From the NCBI GenBank assembly GCA_011391115.1, contig JAABRC010000007.1, forward strand, positions 1 to 20,005: DNA of 20,005 nt. The letters are read 5' to 3'. The DNA comes from Candidatus Egaibacter danicus. GTDB taxonomy: Bacteria; Pseudomonadota; Gammaproteobacteria; Burkholderiales; Burkholderiaceae. Both the position numbers and the translations under genes were made by a program. Position 1 is the first letter of the stretch. Every line of letters begins with the position of its first letter. Of this stretch, positions 6,484 through 14,226 are shown in pieces. The notes under the pieces are model-generated. The model made no database searches. It was not told the origin of the DNA and saw nothing but the letters and a program-made list of their open reading frames with translations.

Positions 6484-6621
6484 ATGACCATGGAAAAGGC
6501 CATGTTTGACACCTGGAGCCCGCTGCCCTCTCCAAATGCTGGATCGCATTTGCCGGTTGGGCTGACGGGTCATGTAGCCGGCTGCGGCGCTGTAAGTGAC
6601 AGACAGGCCATCGTCGGATAA
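6484..6621 (+). CDS. Possible 45-codon leader ORF, unrecognised
   Basis: The open frame starts at ATG 6484 with GAGG at 6475-6478 (5 nt spacing) and ends with TAA at 6619-6621, 2 bp before the icmF palindrome. The product begins MTMEKAMFDTWSPLPSPNAG and has no recognised motif, no signal peptide and no run of regulatory codons. It is downstream of a candidate promoter, so it may be translated as a leader peptide, but an ORF this short can arise by chance and I have no homology evidence. Confidence 0.2.
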   Translation: MTMEKAMFDTWSPLPSPNAGSHLPVGLTGHVAGCGAVSDRQAIVG

Positions 6622-6623
6622 GA

Positions 6624-6645
6624 TTGACGTTTACGTAAACGTCAA
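6624..6645. promoter_or_regulatory. Perfect 22-bp palindromic operator in the icmF promoter
   Basis: The half-site TTGACGTTTAC is followed immediately by its exact reverse complement. The left edge supplies TTGACG (5/6 match to -35, 6624-6629), and 17 bp later TAGAAC (6647-6652) can serve as -10, so the dyad fills the promoter spacer. Operators between -35 and -10 are typical of MerR-family regulators; from memory the ACGTTTACGTAAACGT core resembles sites of LiuR, the MerR-type regulator of branched-chain amino-acid catabolism in proteobacteria. TetR-type binding is the alternative. The regulator gene is not in the window. Confidence 0.6.
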
Positions 6646-6682
6646 CTAGAACGTGACAAAAAAAGCTATTTGAGGTGATTCC

Positions 6683-9600
6683 ATGACCGACTTGTCTGCT
6701 GAATTCAAGGCCCTGGCCAACTACCGCCCCACGAACAAGGTGCGTTTTGTCACGGCGGCCAGCCTGTTTGACGGCCACGACGCCGCCATCAACATCATGC
6801 GGCGCATTCTGCAGGGTATGGGCGCCGAGGTTATCCACCTGGGACACAACCGGTCCGTCGACGAGGTCGTCACGGCCGCGCTGCAGGAAGACGCGCAGGG
6901 CATCGCCATCAGCTCATATCAGGGCGGGCATGTGGAGTACTTCAAATACATGGTGGATTTGCTCAGGAGCCGTGGTGGCGAGCACATTCAGGTGTTCGGC
7001 GGCGGCGGCGGCGTGATCGTGCCGCCGGAAATTCGTGAACTGCACGCTTATGGTGTGACCCGTATTTACAGTCCGGAAGATGGCCAGAAAATGGGTCTGG
7101 CCGGCATGATTGGCGAGATGGTGATGCGTTGTGACAAGGACCTCACGGTCTACGCGCCTTCCGACCTGGCAGCCATTCAGGGTCACAATGAGACCAACTG
7201 GCGCGCGCTGGCCAAATTGATCACGGCTATCGAGGCTGCAAAGGTCAATGAGCCTCTAGCCTCGGAAATCAAAGCGCAGGCGGCTACAAAAAAAGTAGCT
7301 GTTGTGGGCATCACCGGCACTGGCGGCGCGGGAAAGTCATCACTCACCGATGAGTTAATCCGTCGCCTTCGACTGGATCAGGATGACAGCCTGCGCGTGG
7401 CGGTGATTTCAATAGACCCCAGCCGCCGCAAGAGCGGTGGCGCCTTGCTGGGCGACCGCATCCGCATGAACGCCATCAGCCCGTGGAGCAAGGGGCCACG
7501 TGTTTTCATGCGTAGCCTGGCTACGCGTGACTTCGGCAGCGAAATCAGCAAAGCACTGCCCGATGTGGTCGCCGCGTGCAAGGTGGCCGGGTTTGACCTG
7601 ATCGTGGTGGAAACCTCCGGTATTGGCCAGGGCGATGCGGCCATCGTGCCGCTTGTGGACGTACCGATTTATGTGATGACGCCGGAGTTTGGTGCTGCCA
7701 GCCAACTGGAGAAAATCGACATGCTGGACTTCGCCGAGTTCGTGGCGATCAACAAGTTTGACCGCAAGGGTGCGGCCGACGCGCTGCGCGATGTGTCCAA
7801 ACAGGTGCAACGCAACAAGGAAGCCTGGACCACGCCGGCGGATCAGATGCCGGTTTTTGGCACGATGGCTGCGCGCTTCAATGATGACGGCGTGACCGCG
7901 CTGTATCAGGCGCTGAAGGCTCGCCTAGGTGCGCTGGGGCTCAAGCTCAGGACCGGTCGAGCCGGTTCGAGTGAAGGTCTGTTGCCACAGGTGGGCGTGC
8001 GGCACAGCACGAACCAGATGCCGGTGGTGCCTGCAGCACGTACCCGGTATCTGGCTGAAATCTCCGATACGGTACGAGGCTACAAAAAACGCGCGCGTGA
8101 TCAAGCCCATTTGGCCCGTGAAATCCAGCAACTGCGTGCCGCTGCCGCCATGTTGACAATCGGCAAGCCGGACAAAGCGCGTGCTGCCGAAGCGGCGATT
8201 GACCTGGCCGTGCAGCGTGAGTCCATTCAGGACATTTCAGCCAAAAAGCTGCTGACCCAGTGGCCTGAGATGCAAAAGGCCTACGCGGGTGACGAATATG
8301 TTGTCAAGATTCGTGACAGGGAAATCCGCACAACGCTGACGAGCAAGTCACTCTCGGGCACGACTATCCGCAAGGTTGCGCTACCGCAGTATGAAGATCA
8401 TGGCGAAATCCTGAAGTGGCTGATGCTGGACAACGTGCCCGGCAGCTATCCCTATACCGCGGGCACGTTCGCGTTCAAGCGTGAAAACGAAGACCCGACC
8501 CGCATGTTTGCGGGTGAGGGCGACGCCTTTCGCACCAACACGCGATTCAAGTTGCTGAGTTCCGGCATGGATGCCAAGCGCCTGTCCACCGCGTTTGACT
8601 CCGTCACGCTGTACGGCAATGACCCCGATCCGCGGCCCGACATTTATGGCAAGGTCGGCAACTCTGGCGTGAGCATTGCCACGCTGGACGACATGAAGGT
8701 GCTGTACGCCGGGTTTGATTTGTGCAGCCCGAGTACCAGTGTGTCGATGACGATCAACGGCCCGGCACCCAGCATCCTGGCCATGTTCATGAACACGGCC
8801 ATTGACCAGAATCTGGAAAAATTCAAGACTGACAACGGCCGGGAGCCCACTGATACCGAGGCTGCCAAAATTCGTGAATGGGTGCTGGCCAACGTGCGCG
8901 GCACCGTGCAGGCGGACATCCTGAAAGAAGACCAGGGACAGAACACCTGCATCTTTTCGACCGAATTCAGCCTGAAGGTGATGGGCGATATTGCCGCGTA
9001 CTTTGTGCACCACAACGTGCGCAATTTCTACTCTGTGTCCATTAGCGGATATCACATTGCCGAAGCAGGGGCCAATCCGATTTCCCAGCTCGCCTTTACG
9101 TTATCCAACGGCTTCACTTTCGTTGAGGCCTATCTGGCGCGTGGCATGCATATCGACGACTTTGCACCCAACCTGAGTTTCTTTTTCAGCAACGGCATGG
9201 ACCCGGAATACACCGTAATGGGCCGCGTGGCGCGCCGAATCTGGGCCGTGGCCATGAAGGAGAAGTATGGCGCAAACGAGCGTAGCCAGAAGCTCAAATA
9301 CCATATTCAGACCAGCGGGCGCAGCCTGCACGCGCAGGAGATTCAGTTCAATGACATCCGCACCACGCTGCAGGCGTTGATCGCCATTTACGACAACTGC
9401 AACAGCCTGCACACCAATGCATTTGACGAGGCCATCACCACACCGACCGAAGACTCGGTGCGCCGCGCCATGGCGATCCAGCTCATCATCAACCGTGAAT
9501 GGGGCCTGGCGAAGAACGAAAACCCCAATCAGGGCGCGTTCATCATTGAGGAACTGACTGAACTCGTGGAAGAGGCGGTGCTGGCCGAGTTCACGGCCAT

Positions 9601-9997
9601 CGCCGAGCGTGGTGGTGTGCTGGGTGCCATGGAAACCGGTTACCAGCGCGGGCGTATTCAGGATGAGAGCATGCACTACGAAATGCTCAAACACACCGGC
9701 GAACTGCCCATCATCGGAGTGAACACTTTCCGCAATCCGCATGGCGATGCGGTGCAGGACAAGCTGGAACTGGCGCGTTCAACCGATGACGAAAAGCAAA
9801 GTCAGCTCAAGCGGTTGGCTTCATTTCACGCTAAGCATGCCGGTGAGTCATCGGCCATGTTGAAGCGTCTTCAAAAAGCCGTGATCGACAACCGGAACGT
9901 GTTCGAGGTACTGATAGACGCCGTACGCGTCTGTTCACTGGGGCAAATTACCAGCGCCCTGTTTGAAGTGGGCGGACAGTACCGCCGGAACATGTAG
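6683..9997 (+). CDS. icmF: Fused isobutyryl-CoA mutase IcmF (B12-dependent)
   Basis: A 1104-residue three-part enzyme interconverting isobutyryl-CoA and butyryl-CoA with adenosylcobalamin. Domains in order: a B12-binding domain (about 15-145; SLFDGHD with cobalt-ligand His32), a MeaB/ArgK-like G-protein chaperone (about 203-430; P-loop [12 protein letters not shown] at 209-220 with Lys218), then the substrate-binding TIM-barrel mutase domain (about 560-1104; [39 protein letters not shown]). The specificity residues Phe598 and Gln753 (GQNTCIF) match the Phe/Gln pair of isobutyryl-CoA mutases rather than the Tyr/Arg of methylmalonyl-CoA mutase. The domain order B12-G-mutase separates it from ordinary mutases. 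GAGGTG (6672-6677) sits 5 nt before ATG. It is transcribed alone under a palindromic operator. Likely role: valine/branched-chain or short-chain acyl-CoA metabolism (inference). The B12-to-G linker is encoded partly by a repeat-like element at 7252-7300. Confidence 0.96.
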   Translation: MTDLSAEFKALANYRPTNKVRFVTAASLFDGHDAAINIMRRILQGMGAEVIHLGHNRSVDEVVTAALQEDAQGIAISSYQGGHVEYFKYMVDLLRSRGGEHIQVFGGGGGVIVPPEIRELHAYGVTRIYSPEDGQKMGLAGMIGEMVMRCDKDLTVYAPSDLAAIQGHNETNWRALAKLITAIEAAKVNEPLASEIKAQAATKKVAVVGITGTGGAGKSSLTDELIRRLRLDQDDSLRVAVISIDPSRRKSGGALLGDRIRMNAISPWSKGPRVFMRSLATRDFGSEISKALPDVVAACKVAGFDLIVVETSGIGQGDAAIVPLVDVPIYVMTPEFGAASQLEKIDMLDFAEFVAINKFDRKGAADALRDVSKQVQRNKEAWTTPADQMPVFGTMAARFNDDGVTALYQALKARLGALGLKLRTGRAGSSEGLLPQVGVRHSTNQMPVVPAARTRYLAEISDTVRGYKKRARDQAHLAREIQQLRAAAAMLTIGKPDKARAAEAAIDLAVQRESIQDISAKKLLTQWPEMQKAYAGDEYVVKIRDREIRTTLTSKSLSGTTIRKVALPQYEDHGEILKWLMLDNVPGSYPYTAGTFAFKRENEDPTRMFAGEGDAFRTNTRFKLLSSGMDAKRLSTAFDSVTLYGNDPDPRPDIYGKVGNSGVSIATLDDMKVLYAGFDLCSPSTSVSMTINGPAPSILAMFMNTAIDQNLEKFKTDNGREPTDTEAAKIREWVLANVRGTVQADILKEDQGQNTCIFSTEFSLKVMGDIAAYFVHHNVRNFYSVSISGYHIAEAGANPISQLAFTLSNGFTFVEAYLARGMHIDDFAPNLSFFFSNGMDPEYTVMGRVARRIWAVAMKEKYGANERSQKLKYHIQTSGRSLHAQEIQFNDIRTTLQALIAIYDNCNSLHTNAFDEAITTPTEDSVRRAMAIQLIINREWGLAKNENPNQGAFIIEELTELVEEAVLAEFTAIAERGGVLGAMETGYQRGRIQDESMHYEMLKHTGELPIIGVNTFRNPHGDAVQDKLELARSTDDEKQSQLKRLASFHAKHAGESSAMLKRLQKAVIDNRNVFEVLIDAVRVCSLGQITSALFEVGGQYRRNM
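7252..7300. repeat. Decayed palindromic repeat-like element inside icmF
   Basis: GCTAC A7 GTAGC (7283-7299) forms a perfect 5-bp stem, preceded by CCTCTAGC and AAAGCGC segments. The arrangement resembles the CTCTAGCGCTT...AGCGC...GCTATT-type intergenic repeats that I recall from Comamonadaceae. Here it is in frame and encodes residues of about 190-206, the linker between the B12 domain and the G-protein P-loop. Assignment to a repeat family is from memory and unverified. Confidence 0.3.
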
Positions 9998-10019
9998 TTC
10001 CGGGTTGACTGGAGAACGC

Positions 10020-10268
10020 TCAGTTGTGAAAATACTTTTCGATCGCCTCATCAACCATATCGGCGTCAAAGGCAGCGTCGATATCAGCGTCAAAGGCAGC
10101 GCGAGCGTCCATGACGGCCTTGGAATAAGGGATCAGGGGTTTGTCCAGGGGATGTAGTTTGTGGCGACGCAGGCCACGCAATTGCTGAGAATGTTCCATG
10201 GCGCTGAGCACCATTTCGGGTTCCATCATCAGGCTGAACGGGTTGAGAGCAACGGTTTCGGTTCTCAT
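10020..10268 (-). CDS. Small conserved-looking hypothetical protein with 8-residue tandem repeat
   Basis: An acidic 82-residue protein I do not recognise. It starts MRTETVALNPFSLMMEPEMV and has a basic middle (LRGLRRHKLHPLDKPLIPY). It ends in an acidic tail where AAFDADID and AAFDADMV form a tandem repeat, encoded by a 24-bp DNA duplication (10057-10104). No membrane segment or signal peptide is seen. AAGGAAG lies upstream of ATG 10268 at workable spacing, supporting real translation. It is convergent with icmF (22 bp apart) and upstream, on the same strand, of dbpA with a 121-bp gap. The function is unknown; I would not infer one from the neighbours. Confidence 0.65.
   Translation of the reverse strand: MRTETVALNPFSLMMEPEMVLSAMEHSQQLRGLRRHKLHPLDKPLIPYSKAVMDARAAFDADIDAAFDADMVDEAIEKYFHN
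10057..10104. repeat. 24-bp tandem duplication
   Basis: Two adjacent 24-bp units (10057-10080 and 10081-10104) share ATATC-GCGTCAAAGGCAGCG with few differences. They lie in the C-terminal coding part of the 82-residue hypothetical gene and keep its frame, giving the repeated AAFDAD motif. Confidence 0.7.
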
Positions 10269-10389
10269 GGCGGCTTCCTTCTTCCTTGTTTGGCGCCTAC
10301 CAGTGGCGCTTGAGAGAACTTTAGTCTTTCATCCCGGGTAAGTTAAGTCAGCGAATCGCCAGAGCTGCTGTAGGAAGTTGTCTGACACG

Positions 10390-11811
10390 TCAGTCGCCCA
10401 GCATCAGGCGTACCTTGACGCTTTTCCCCTTGATCTTGCCCGCGTTGAGCTTGGCGCAGGCGGCGGTGGCGACATCTCGCGCCACCGCCACAAAAGTGCA
10501 GAACTCGGTCACCTGAATTTTACCGATCTGCTCGCGGGTGTAGGCCACACCACCTTCAGCACCGGTCAGGGCACCCAGCACATCGCCGGGTCGGATTTTT
10601 TCCTTGCGTCCGCCCAGAATTTGCAGCGTGACCATGGGGGGCAGCAAAGGGCCTTTGCCTGTGGGGTTTAGTTCATCCAGCTTGTGCCACACCGAAGGCT
10701 GGTTCTGGTACTGCTCGATCTTGCCGACAAAGCCCATCTCGTTCATGGAGGCCAGGCTCAAGGCCAGGCCTGATTCGCCAGCACGCCCGGTGCGGCCAAT
10801 GCGGTGCACATGCACTTCGGGGTCGGGCGTGATGTCCACGTTGATCACTGCCTCAAGCTGCGTGATGTCCAGGCCGCGCGAGGCCACATCGGTGGCCACC
10901 AGCACCGAGCAGCTGCGGTTGGCAAACTGGGCCAGCACCTGGTCACGTTCGCGCTGCTCCAGTTCGCCATACAAGGCCAGCGCGCTGAATCCCTGTTCCT
11001 GCAAATACGTCACCAAATCCTTGCATTGCTGCTTGGTATTGCAGAACGCCAGCGTGCTGACCGGGCGAAAGTGGCTGAGCAGCAGCGCTACTGCCCCCAG
11101 CCGGTTGACGCGCGTCACCTCATAAAAACGCTGCTCGATCCGGCCTTGAGCCTGCTGCGCTTCCACCTTGATTTGCACGGGCTCCCGCATAAACTGCCGC
11201 GCCAGCTTTTCGATGCCTTCGGGATAAGTGGCCGAAAACAGCAGGGTTTGCCGTTCCTTGGGGATCTGTTTGACCACCGTGGCAATGTCATCAAAGAAGC
11301 CCATGTCCAGCATTCGGTCGGCCTCATCCAGCACCAGCGTGTTCAGGCTTTCCAGATTCAGATAGCCACGTTCCAGATGATCCATGATTCGCCCCGGCGT
11401 GCCCACCACGATGTGCGCACCGTGCTCCAGCGAGGCGCGTTGGCCGCGCAGCGCAATGCCGCCGCACAAGGTGACGATTTTGATGTTTTCCTCCGCGCGT
11501 GCCAGACGCCGAATCTCTACCGTCACCTGGTCCGCCAGTTCACGTGTGGGGCACAGCACCAGCGACTGCACGGCAAACCAGCGCGGGTTGAGTTTGGCCA
11601 GCAGGGCCAAAGCGAATGCCGCCGTCTTGCCGCTGCCGGTTTGTGCCTGGGCAATCAGGTCTTTGCCCTGCAGCGCAACGGGCAGACTGGCTGCTTGAAT
11701 GGGCGTCATGGTGTCGTAACCCAGTTGCTGCAGGTTCGCAAGCGTCGCTGGGGGGAGGGAAAGGGTGCTGAAAGCTGAGCCTGCTGCGGCGGTGGAAGGC
11801 GATGTGATCAT
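10390..11811 (-). CDS. dbpA: ATP-dependent RNA helicase DbpA
   Basis: A DEAD-box helicase of about 473 residues. Motifs in order: Q motif YDTMTPIQAASLP, Walker A AQTGSGKT, PTRELADQV, GTPGRI, DEAD, SAT, the second RecA domain with LAFCNTKQQC, ATDVASRGLDI and HRIGRTGRAG. A DbpA-type RNA-binding module follows at the C-terminus (LGGRKEKIRPGDVLGALTG through VKVRLMLGD). This module binds hairpin 92 of 23S rRNA, so the protein acts in late 50S ribosomal subunit assembly. ATG 11811 is chosen because E. coli DbpA starts close to the FSTL motif; ATG 11832 adds 7 residues, and neither has a well-spaced ribosome site. It is divergent from the oxidoreductase gene, and the spacer of fewer than 100 bp must hold both promoters. 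Confidence 0.95.
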   Translation of the reverse strand: MITSPSTAAAGSAFSTLSLPPATLANLQQLGYDTMTPIQAASLPVALQGKDLIAQAQTGSGKTAAFALALLAKLNPRWFAVQSLVLCPTRELADQVTVEIRRLARAEENIKIVTLCGGIALRGQRASLEHGAHIVVGTPGRIMDHLERGYLNLESLNTLVLDEADRMLDMGFFDDIATVVKQIPKERQTLLFSATYPEGIEKLARQFMREPVQIKVEAQQAQGRIEQRFYEVTRVNRLGAVALLLSHFRPVSTLAFCNTKQQCKDLVTYLQEQGFSALALYGELEQRERDQVLAQFANRSCSVLVATDVASRGLDITQLEAVINVDITPDPEVHVHRIGRTGRAGESGLALSLASMNEMGFVGKIEQYQNQPSVWHKLDELNPTGKGPLLPPMVTLQILGGRKEKIRPGDVLGALTGAEGGVAYTREQIGKIQVTEFCTFVAVARDVATAACAKLNAGKIKGKSVKVRLMLGD

Positions 11812-11895
11812 TCCCCAATTATCGACCCCCATCCCTACAATGACCGTATCGAACAGACCGATGAGAAAGTACTGACTCCCATGACAGGTAAAACC

Positions 11896-12924
11896 ATGCG
11901 CGCCATGTTGCTCACGGGCTTTGGCGGGCCCGAAAAGCTTGCCTATCGGACCGATGTGGCAGTTCCCATCCCAAAATCAGGCGAAGTTCTTGTCCAAGTG
12001 GGAGCCTGCGGCGTGAACAACACAGATATCTGGACCCGAGAGGGCGCTTATGGTTCTGACGAGCAGTCGGGCTGGCAAGGGGGCGCCTTCCAGTTTCCGC
12101 GCATCCAGGGCGCAGACACGGTTGGCAGGATCGTCGAAGTGGGTGAGAAAGTGCTCCGGGACCGTCTTGGAGAAAGGGTGATGGTGAACCCCACTATTTA
12201 CCCGGATACAGACAATGCCCTATTTGACGCTACCTATCTGGGCAGCGAGTTTGACGGCGGCTTTGCGGAGTATGTCTGCGTGCCCAGCGCAAACGCCCAT
12301 GCAGTCGAGTCGGGCCTGAGTGACGCACAACTTGCTACCTTCATGACCTCCTATTTGACCGCAGAGCACATGCTCAACCGTGCCGCCGTCAAAGCGGGTG
12401 AAACGGTGCTGGTCACTGGCGCCTCAGGTGGCGTGGGCTCAGCGCTGGTGCAACTGGCTGGTGTTCGCGGCGCAAGAGTGGTCGCCATTGTTGGCCGGGG
12501 CAAGGAAGCCCAGTTGGCCGACTTTGGTGTGACAGGTGTCTTGTTTCGCGACGAGGGCGATCAAATCCCCAGTCTCCGAGAGCAGACTGGCAAAGATACC
12601 GTTGACGTAGTGGCGGATATAGTGGCCGGCGAGTCGGTCGCCGGGTTGATGGAAATGCTGCGGGTGGGCGGGCGCTACGTTACCGCAGGCGCCATTGCTG
12701 GTGCCCAAGTTGTGCTGGACTGGCGCAAACTGTATTTGAAGCACCTTACCTTGTTGGGCTCAACCATGGGAACGCAGGAAGAATTCAGGCAGATCGTCGC
12801 CTATGTGGAAGCTGGCAAACTGAAGCCTTTGCTCAGTGCGACCTATGCCCTTGAACAGCTCGGCCAAGCCCAATTGGATTTCAAGCGCAAGACGCATTTC
12901 GGCAAACTGGCCATCATTCCCTAG
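11896..12924 (+). CDS. Zinc-independent MDR-superfamily alcohol dehydrogenase/quinone oxidoreductase-like protein
   Basis: A 342-residue medium-chain dehydrogenase/reductase. It starts MRAMLLTGFGGPEKL, has a GroES-like domain (GACGVNNTDIWTREG, IQGADTVGRIVEVG), then a Rossmann domain with the nucleotide-binding motif VTGASGGVGSALVQLA. The catalytic-zinc Cys and the four-Cys structural zinc cluster of classical alcohol dehydrogenases are absent (Asn-Asn-Thr-Asp replaces the Cys-x-x-Asp start), so a quinone-oxidoreductase or enone-reductase type NADPH enzyme is more likely; the substrate is unknown. ATG 11896 has AGGT 8 nt ahead and fits the family N-terminus; ATG 11881 would add five residues. 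The next gene begins within 15 bp, so the two are probably co-transcribed, although no functional link is evident. Confidence 0.85.
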   Translation: MRAMLLTGFGGPEKLAYRTDVAVPIPKSGEVLVQVGACGVNNTDIWTREGAYGSDEQSGWQGGAFQFPRIQGADTVGRIVEVGEKVLRDRLGERVMVNPTIYPDTDNALFDATYLGSEFDGGFAEYVCVPSANAHAVESGLSDAQLATFMTSYLTAEHMLNRAAVKAGETVLVTGASGGVGSALVQLAGVRGARVVAIVGRGKEAQLADFGVTGVLFRDEGDQIPSLREQTGKDTVDVVADIVAGESVAGLMEMLRVGGRYVTAGAIAGAQVVLDWRKLYLKHLTLLGSTMGTQEEFRQIVAYVEAGKLKPLLSATYALEQLGQAQLDFKRKTHFGKLAIIP

Positions 12925-12938
12925 ACGTGAAACCGGAT

Positions 12939-14081
12939 ATGCATATTTCTACCGCTTTTGATTCTGGCGCCATTGAGGTCGTAAGTCTGGCCGATACTGG
13001 TGATATTCAGCTGCGTGTCCGTCGCGACAGCGCGGCCGAGTTCGCGCAGTGGTTTCACTTCCGGTTGCAGGGGGCGAAGGGTCTACCGGTTGTCTTGCGT
13101 TTTCTCAACGCGGGCCAATGCGCCTACCCAAAGGGTTGGGACGGTTACCGCGTGGTGGCCAGTTATGACCGCCAGCACTGGTTCCGGATCGACACCGACT
13201 TCGACGGCAACGTGATGACGGCCCGCATCGTGCCCGACACTCAGAGTGTGTATTTCGCCTATTTCGAGCCTTATTCTTACGAACGCCATCTGGACCTGAT
13301 CGGCTCCGCCGCCGAGTCGGAGCGCGTGGATATGCAGCACTTGGGCTATACGCTGGATGGGCGCGACATGACGTTGCTGCGCATCACCGATGCGCTCAGT
13401 TCTACACCAGCCGAGCAGAAGAAAAAAATCTGGTTGATCGCCCGCCAACATCCTGGCGAAACCATGGCCGAATGGTTTGTGGAGGGTTTTTTGGAGCGCT
13501 TGCTGGATGGAGATGACCCCGTGAGCCGCGTGCTGTTGGGAAAGTGCATCTTTCACGTGGTGCCCAATATGAACCCGGACGGCGCGGTGCGTGGCAACCT
13601 GCGCACCAATGCAGCGGGCGCCAACCTGAATCGCGAATGGCAGTCACCCAGCCTGGAGAAGTCGCCCGAAGTGTTTCATGTACGTGCGGCGATGCAGTCC
13701 GCTGGCGTGGACCTGTGCCTGGACGCCCATGGCGACGAGGCGCTGCCATATAACTTCGTGGTGGGCTCCGAAGGCAACCCGGGTTACTCCACCCGTATGC
13801 AGGGTCTGGAAGATGCGTTCAAGGCGGCGTGGGTCGCTACCTGCCCGGACTTTCAGGTCAAACAAGGCTACGGGAAATCAAAACCCGGTGAGGCCAACCC
13901 GACACTTGCCACCAACTGGATCGCACAGCACTTTGACTGCCTGGCCCACACCATCGAGATGCCCTTCAAGGACAATGCCAACCTGCCAGACGAGGCCACC
14001 GGCTGGAGTGGGGAACGATCCAGAAAGCTCGGCGCCAGTGTGTTGTTGCCGATCCTGGCCGTTGTGGACCAGTTGCGCTGA
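12939..14081 (+). CDS. M14-family zinc carboxypeptidase (cytosolic carboxypeptidase-like)
   Basis: A 380-residue protein with an N-terminal beta-rich domain (FDSGAIEVVSL through about residue 115) followed by a peptidase M14 catalytic domain. This is the layout of the cytosolic carboxypeptidase (AGBL/CCP) subfamily. Counting from the GTG at 12927, visible catalytic features are HPGE (zinc His175 and Glu178), NMNPDGAVRGN and NAAGANLNREW (substrate-binding Asn/Arg), DAHGDE (zinc His268) and the general base Glu344 in HTIEMPF. The full active site is therefore present. No signal peptide is seen, consistent with a cytoplasmic enzyme. Eukaryotic relatives trim glutamates from tubulin; the bacterial substrate is unknown. 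The start is ambiguous: ATG 12939 fits the family's HIS-FDSGAI opening, while GTG 12927 adds four residues. Confidence 0.88.
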   Translation: MHISTAFDSGAIEVVSLADTGDIQLRVRRDSAAEFAQWFHFRLQGAKGLPVVLRFLNAGQCAYPKGWDGYRVVASYDRQHWFRIDTDFDGNVMTARIVPDTQSVYFAYFEPYSYERHLDLIGSAAESERVDMQHLGYTLDGRDMTLLRITDALSSTPAEQKKKIWLIARQHPGETMAEWFVEGFLERLLDGDDPVSRVLLGKCIFHVVPNMNPDGAVRGNLRTNAAGANLNREWQSPSLEKSPEVFHVRAAMQSAGVDLCLDAHGDEALPYNFVVGSEGNPGYSTRMQGLEDAFKAAWVATCPDFQVKQGYGKSKPGEANPTLATNWIAQHFDCLAHTIEMPFKDNANLPDEATGWSGERSRKLGASVLLPILAVVDQLR

Positions 14082-14105
14082 ATTCCCATGGGAAATTGCA
14101 GAGAT

Positions 14106-14122
14106 GCTATTAATTTAATAGC
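14106..14122. repeat. 17-bp AT-rich palindrome GCTATTAA-T-TTAATAGC
   Basis: Two exact 8-bp arms surround one base, just past the M14 gene stop and before the convergent gshA. The sequence matches the GCTATT/AATAGC style of short palindromes I associate with Comamonadaceae intergenic DNA. It has no adjacent T-run, so it is not a typical intrinsic terminator, though it may take part in 3'-end formation. Confidence 0.5.
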
Positions 14123-14163
14123 TATTCACGCATATCCGACAAGGGCTGGAGGCCTAAAACATG

Positions 14164-14190
14164 CTTAAAACCGCCTGAAACTGCCGGGTT
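14164..14190. terminator. Possible bidirectional terminator between the M14 gene and gshA
   Basis: AAAACCG ... CGGGTTTT forms an imperfect stem with A-rich and T-rich ends on either side, in the 145-bp convergent space. The symmetry would serve both strands, but the stem is short with a bulge and the loop is about 11 nt, so this is weak. Confidence 0.25.
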
Positions 14191-14226
14191 TTCATGAATT
14201 CAGGCACAAGGTCAAACGTTGCAAGT

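Larger units (their letters stand above)
6326..6682. other. 357-bp intergenic region between the CsoR-type gene and icmF
   Basis: This stretch separates two divergent genes. Reading towards icmF it holds a candidate promoter (6414-6441), a GCTAT/ATAGC palindrome (6432-6448), a possible 45-codon ORF (6484-6621), a perfect 22-bp palindrome with promoter-like elements (6624-6652) and the icmF ribosome site GAGGTG (6672-6677). On the left, short arms ATGCT/AGCAT (about 6357-6378) lie upstream of the repressor gene and could be part of its operator. I see no cobalamin-riboswitch B12 box, although the downstream enzyme uses B12. Confidence 0.6.

Noticed and set aside
6326..6682. Cobalamin riboswitch upstream of the B12-dependent mutase
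   Set aside because: I could not find a B12-box-like sequence or the expected core; a GACAGGCCA stretch is too short and out of context.
6683..9997. Methylmalonyl-CoA mutase
   Set aside because: The domain order B12-G-protein-mutase and the Phe598/Gln753 pair fit isobutyryl-CoA mutase IcmF; the Tyr/Arg pair of methylmalonyl-CoA mutase is absent.
10804..11778. 324-codon plus-strand frame opposite dbpA
   Set aside because: It is a shadow of the helicase; the Gln/His/Arg-rich translation is typical of antisense frames in GC-rich genes.
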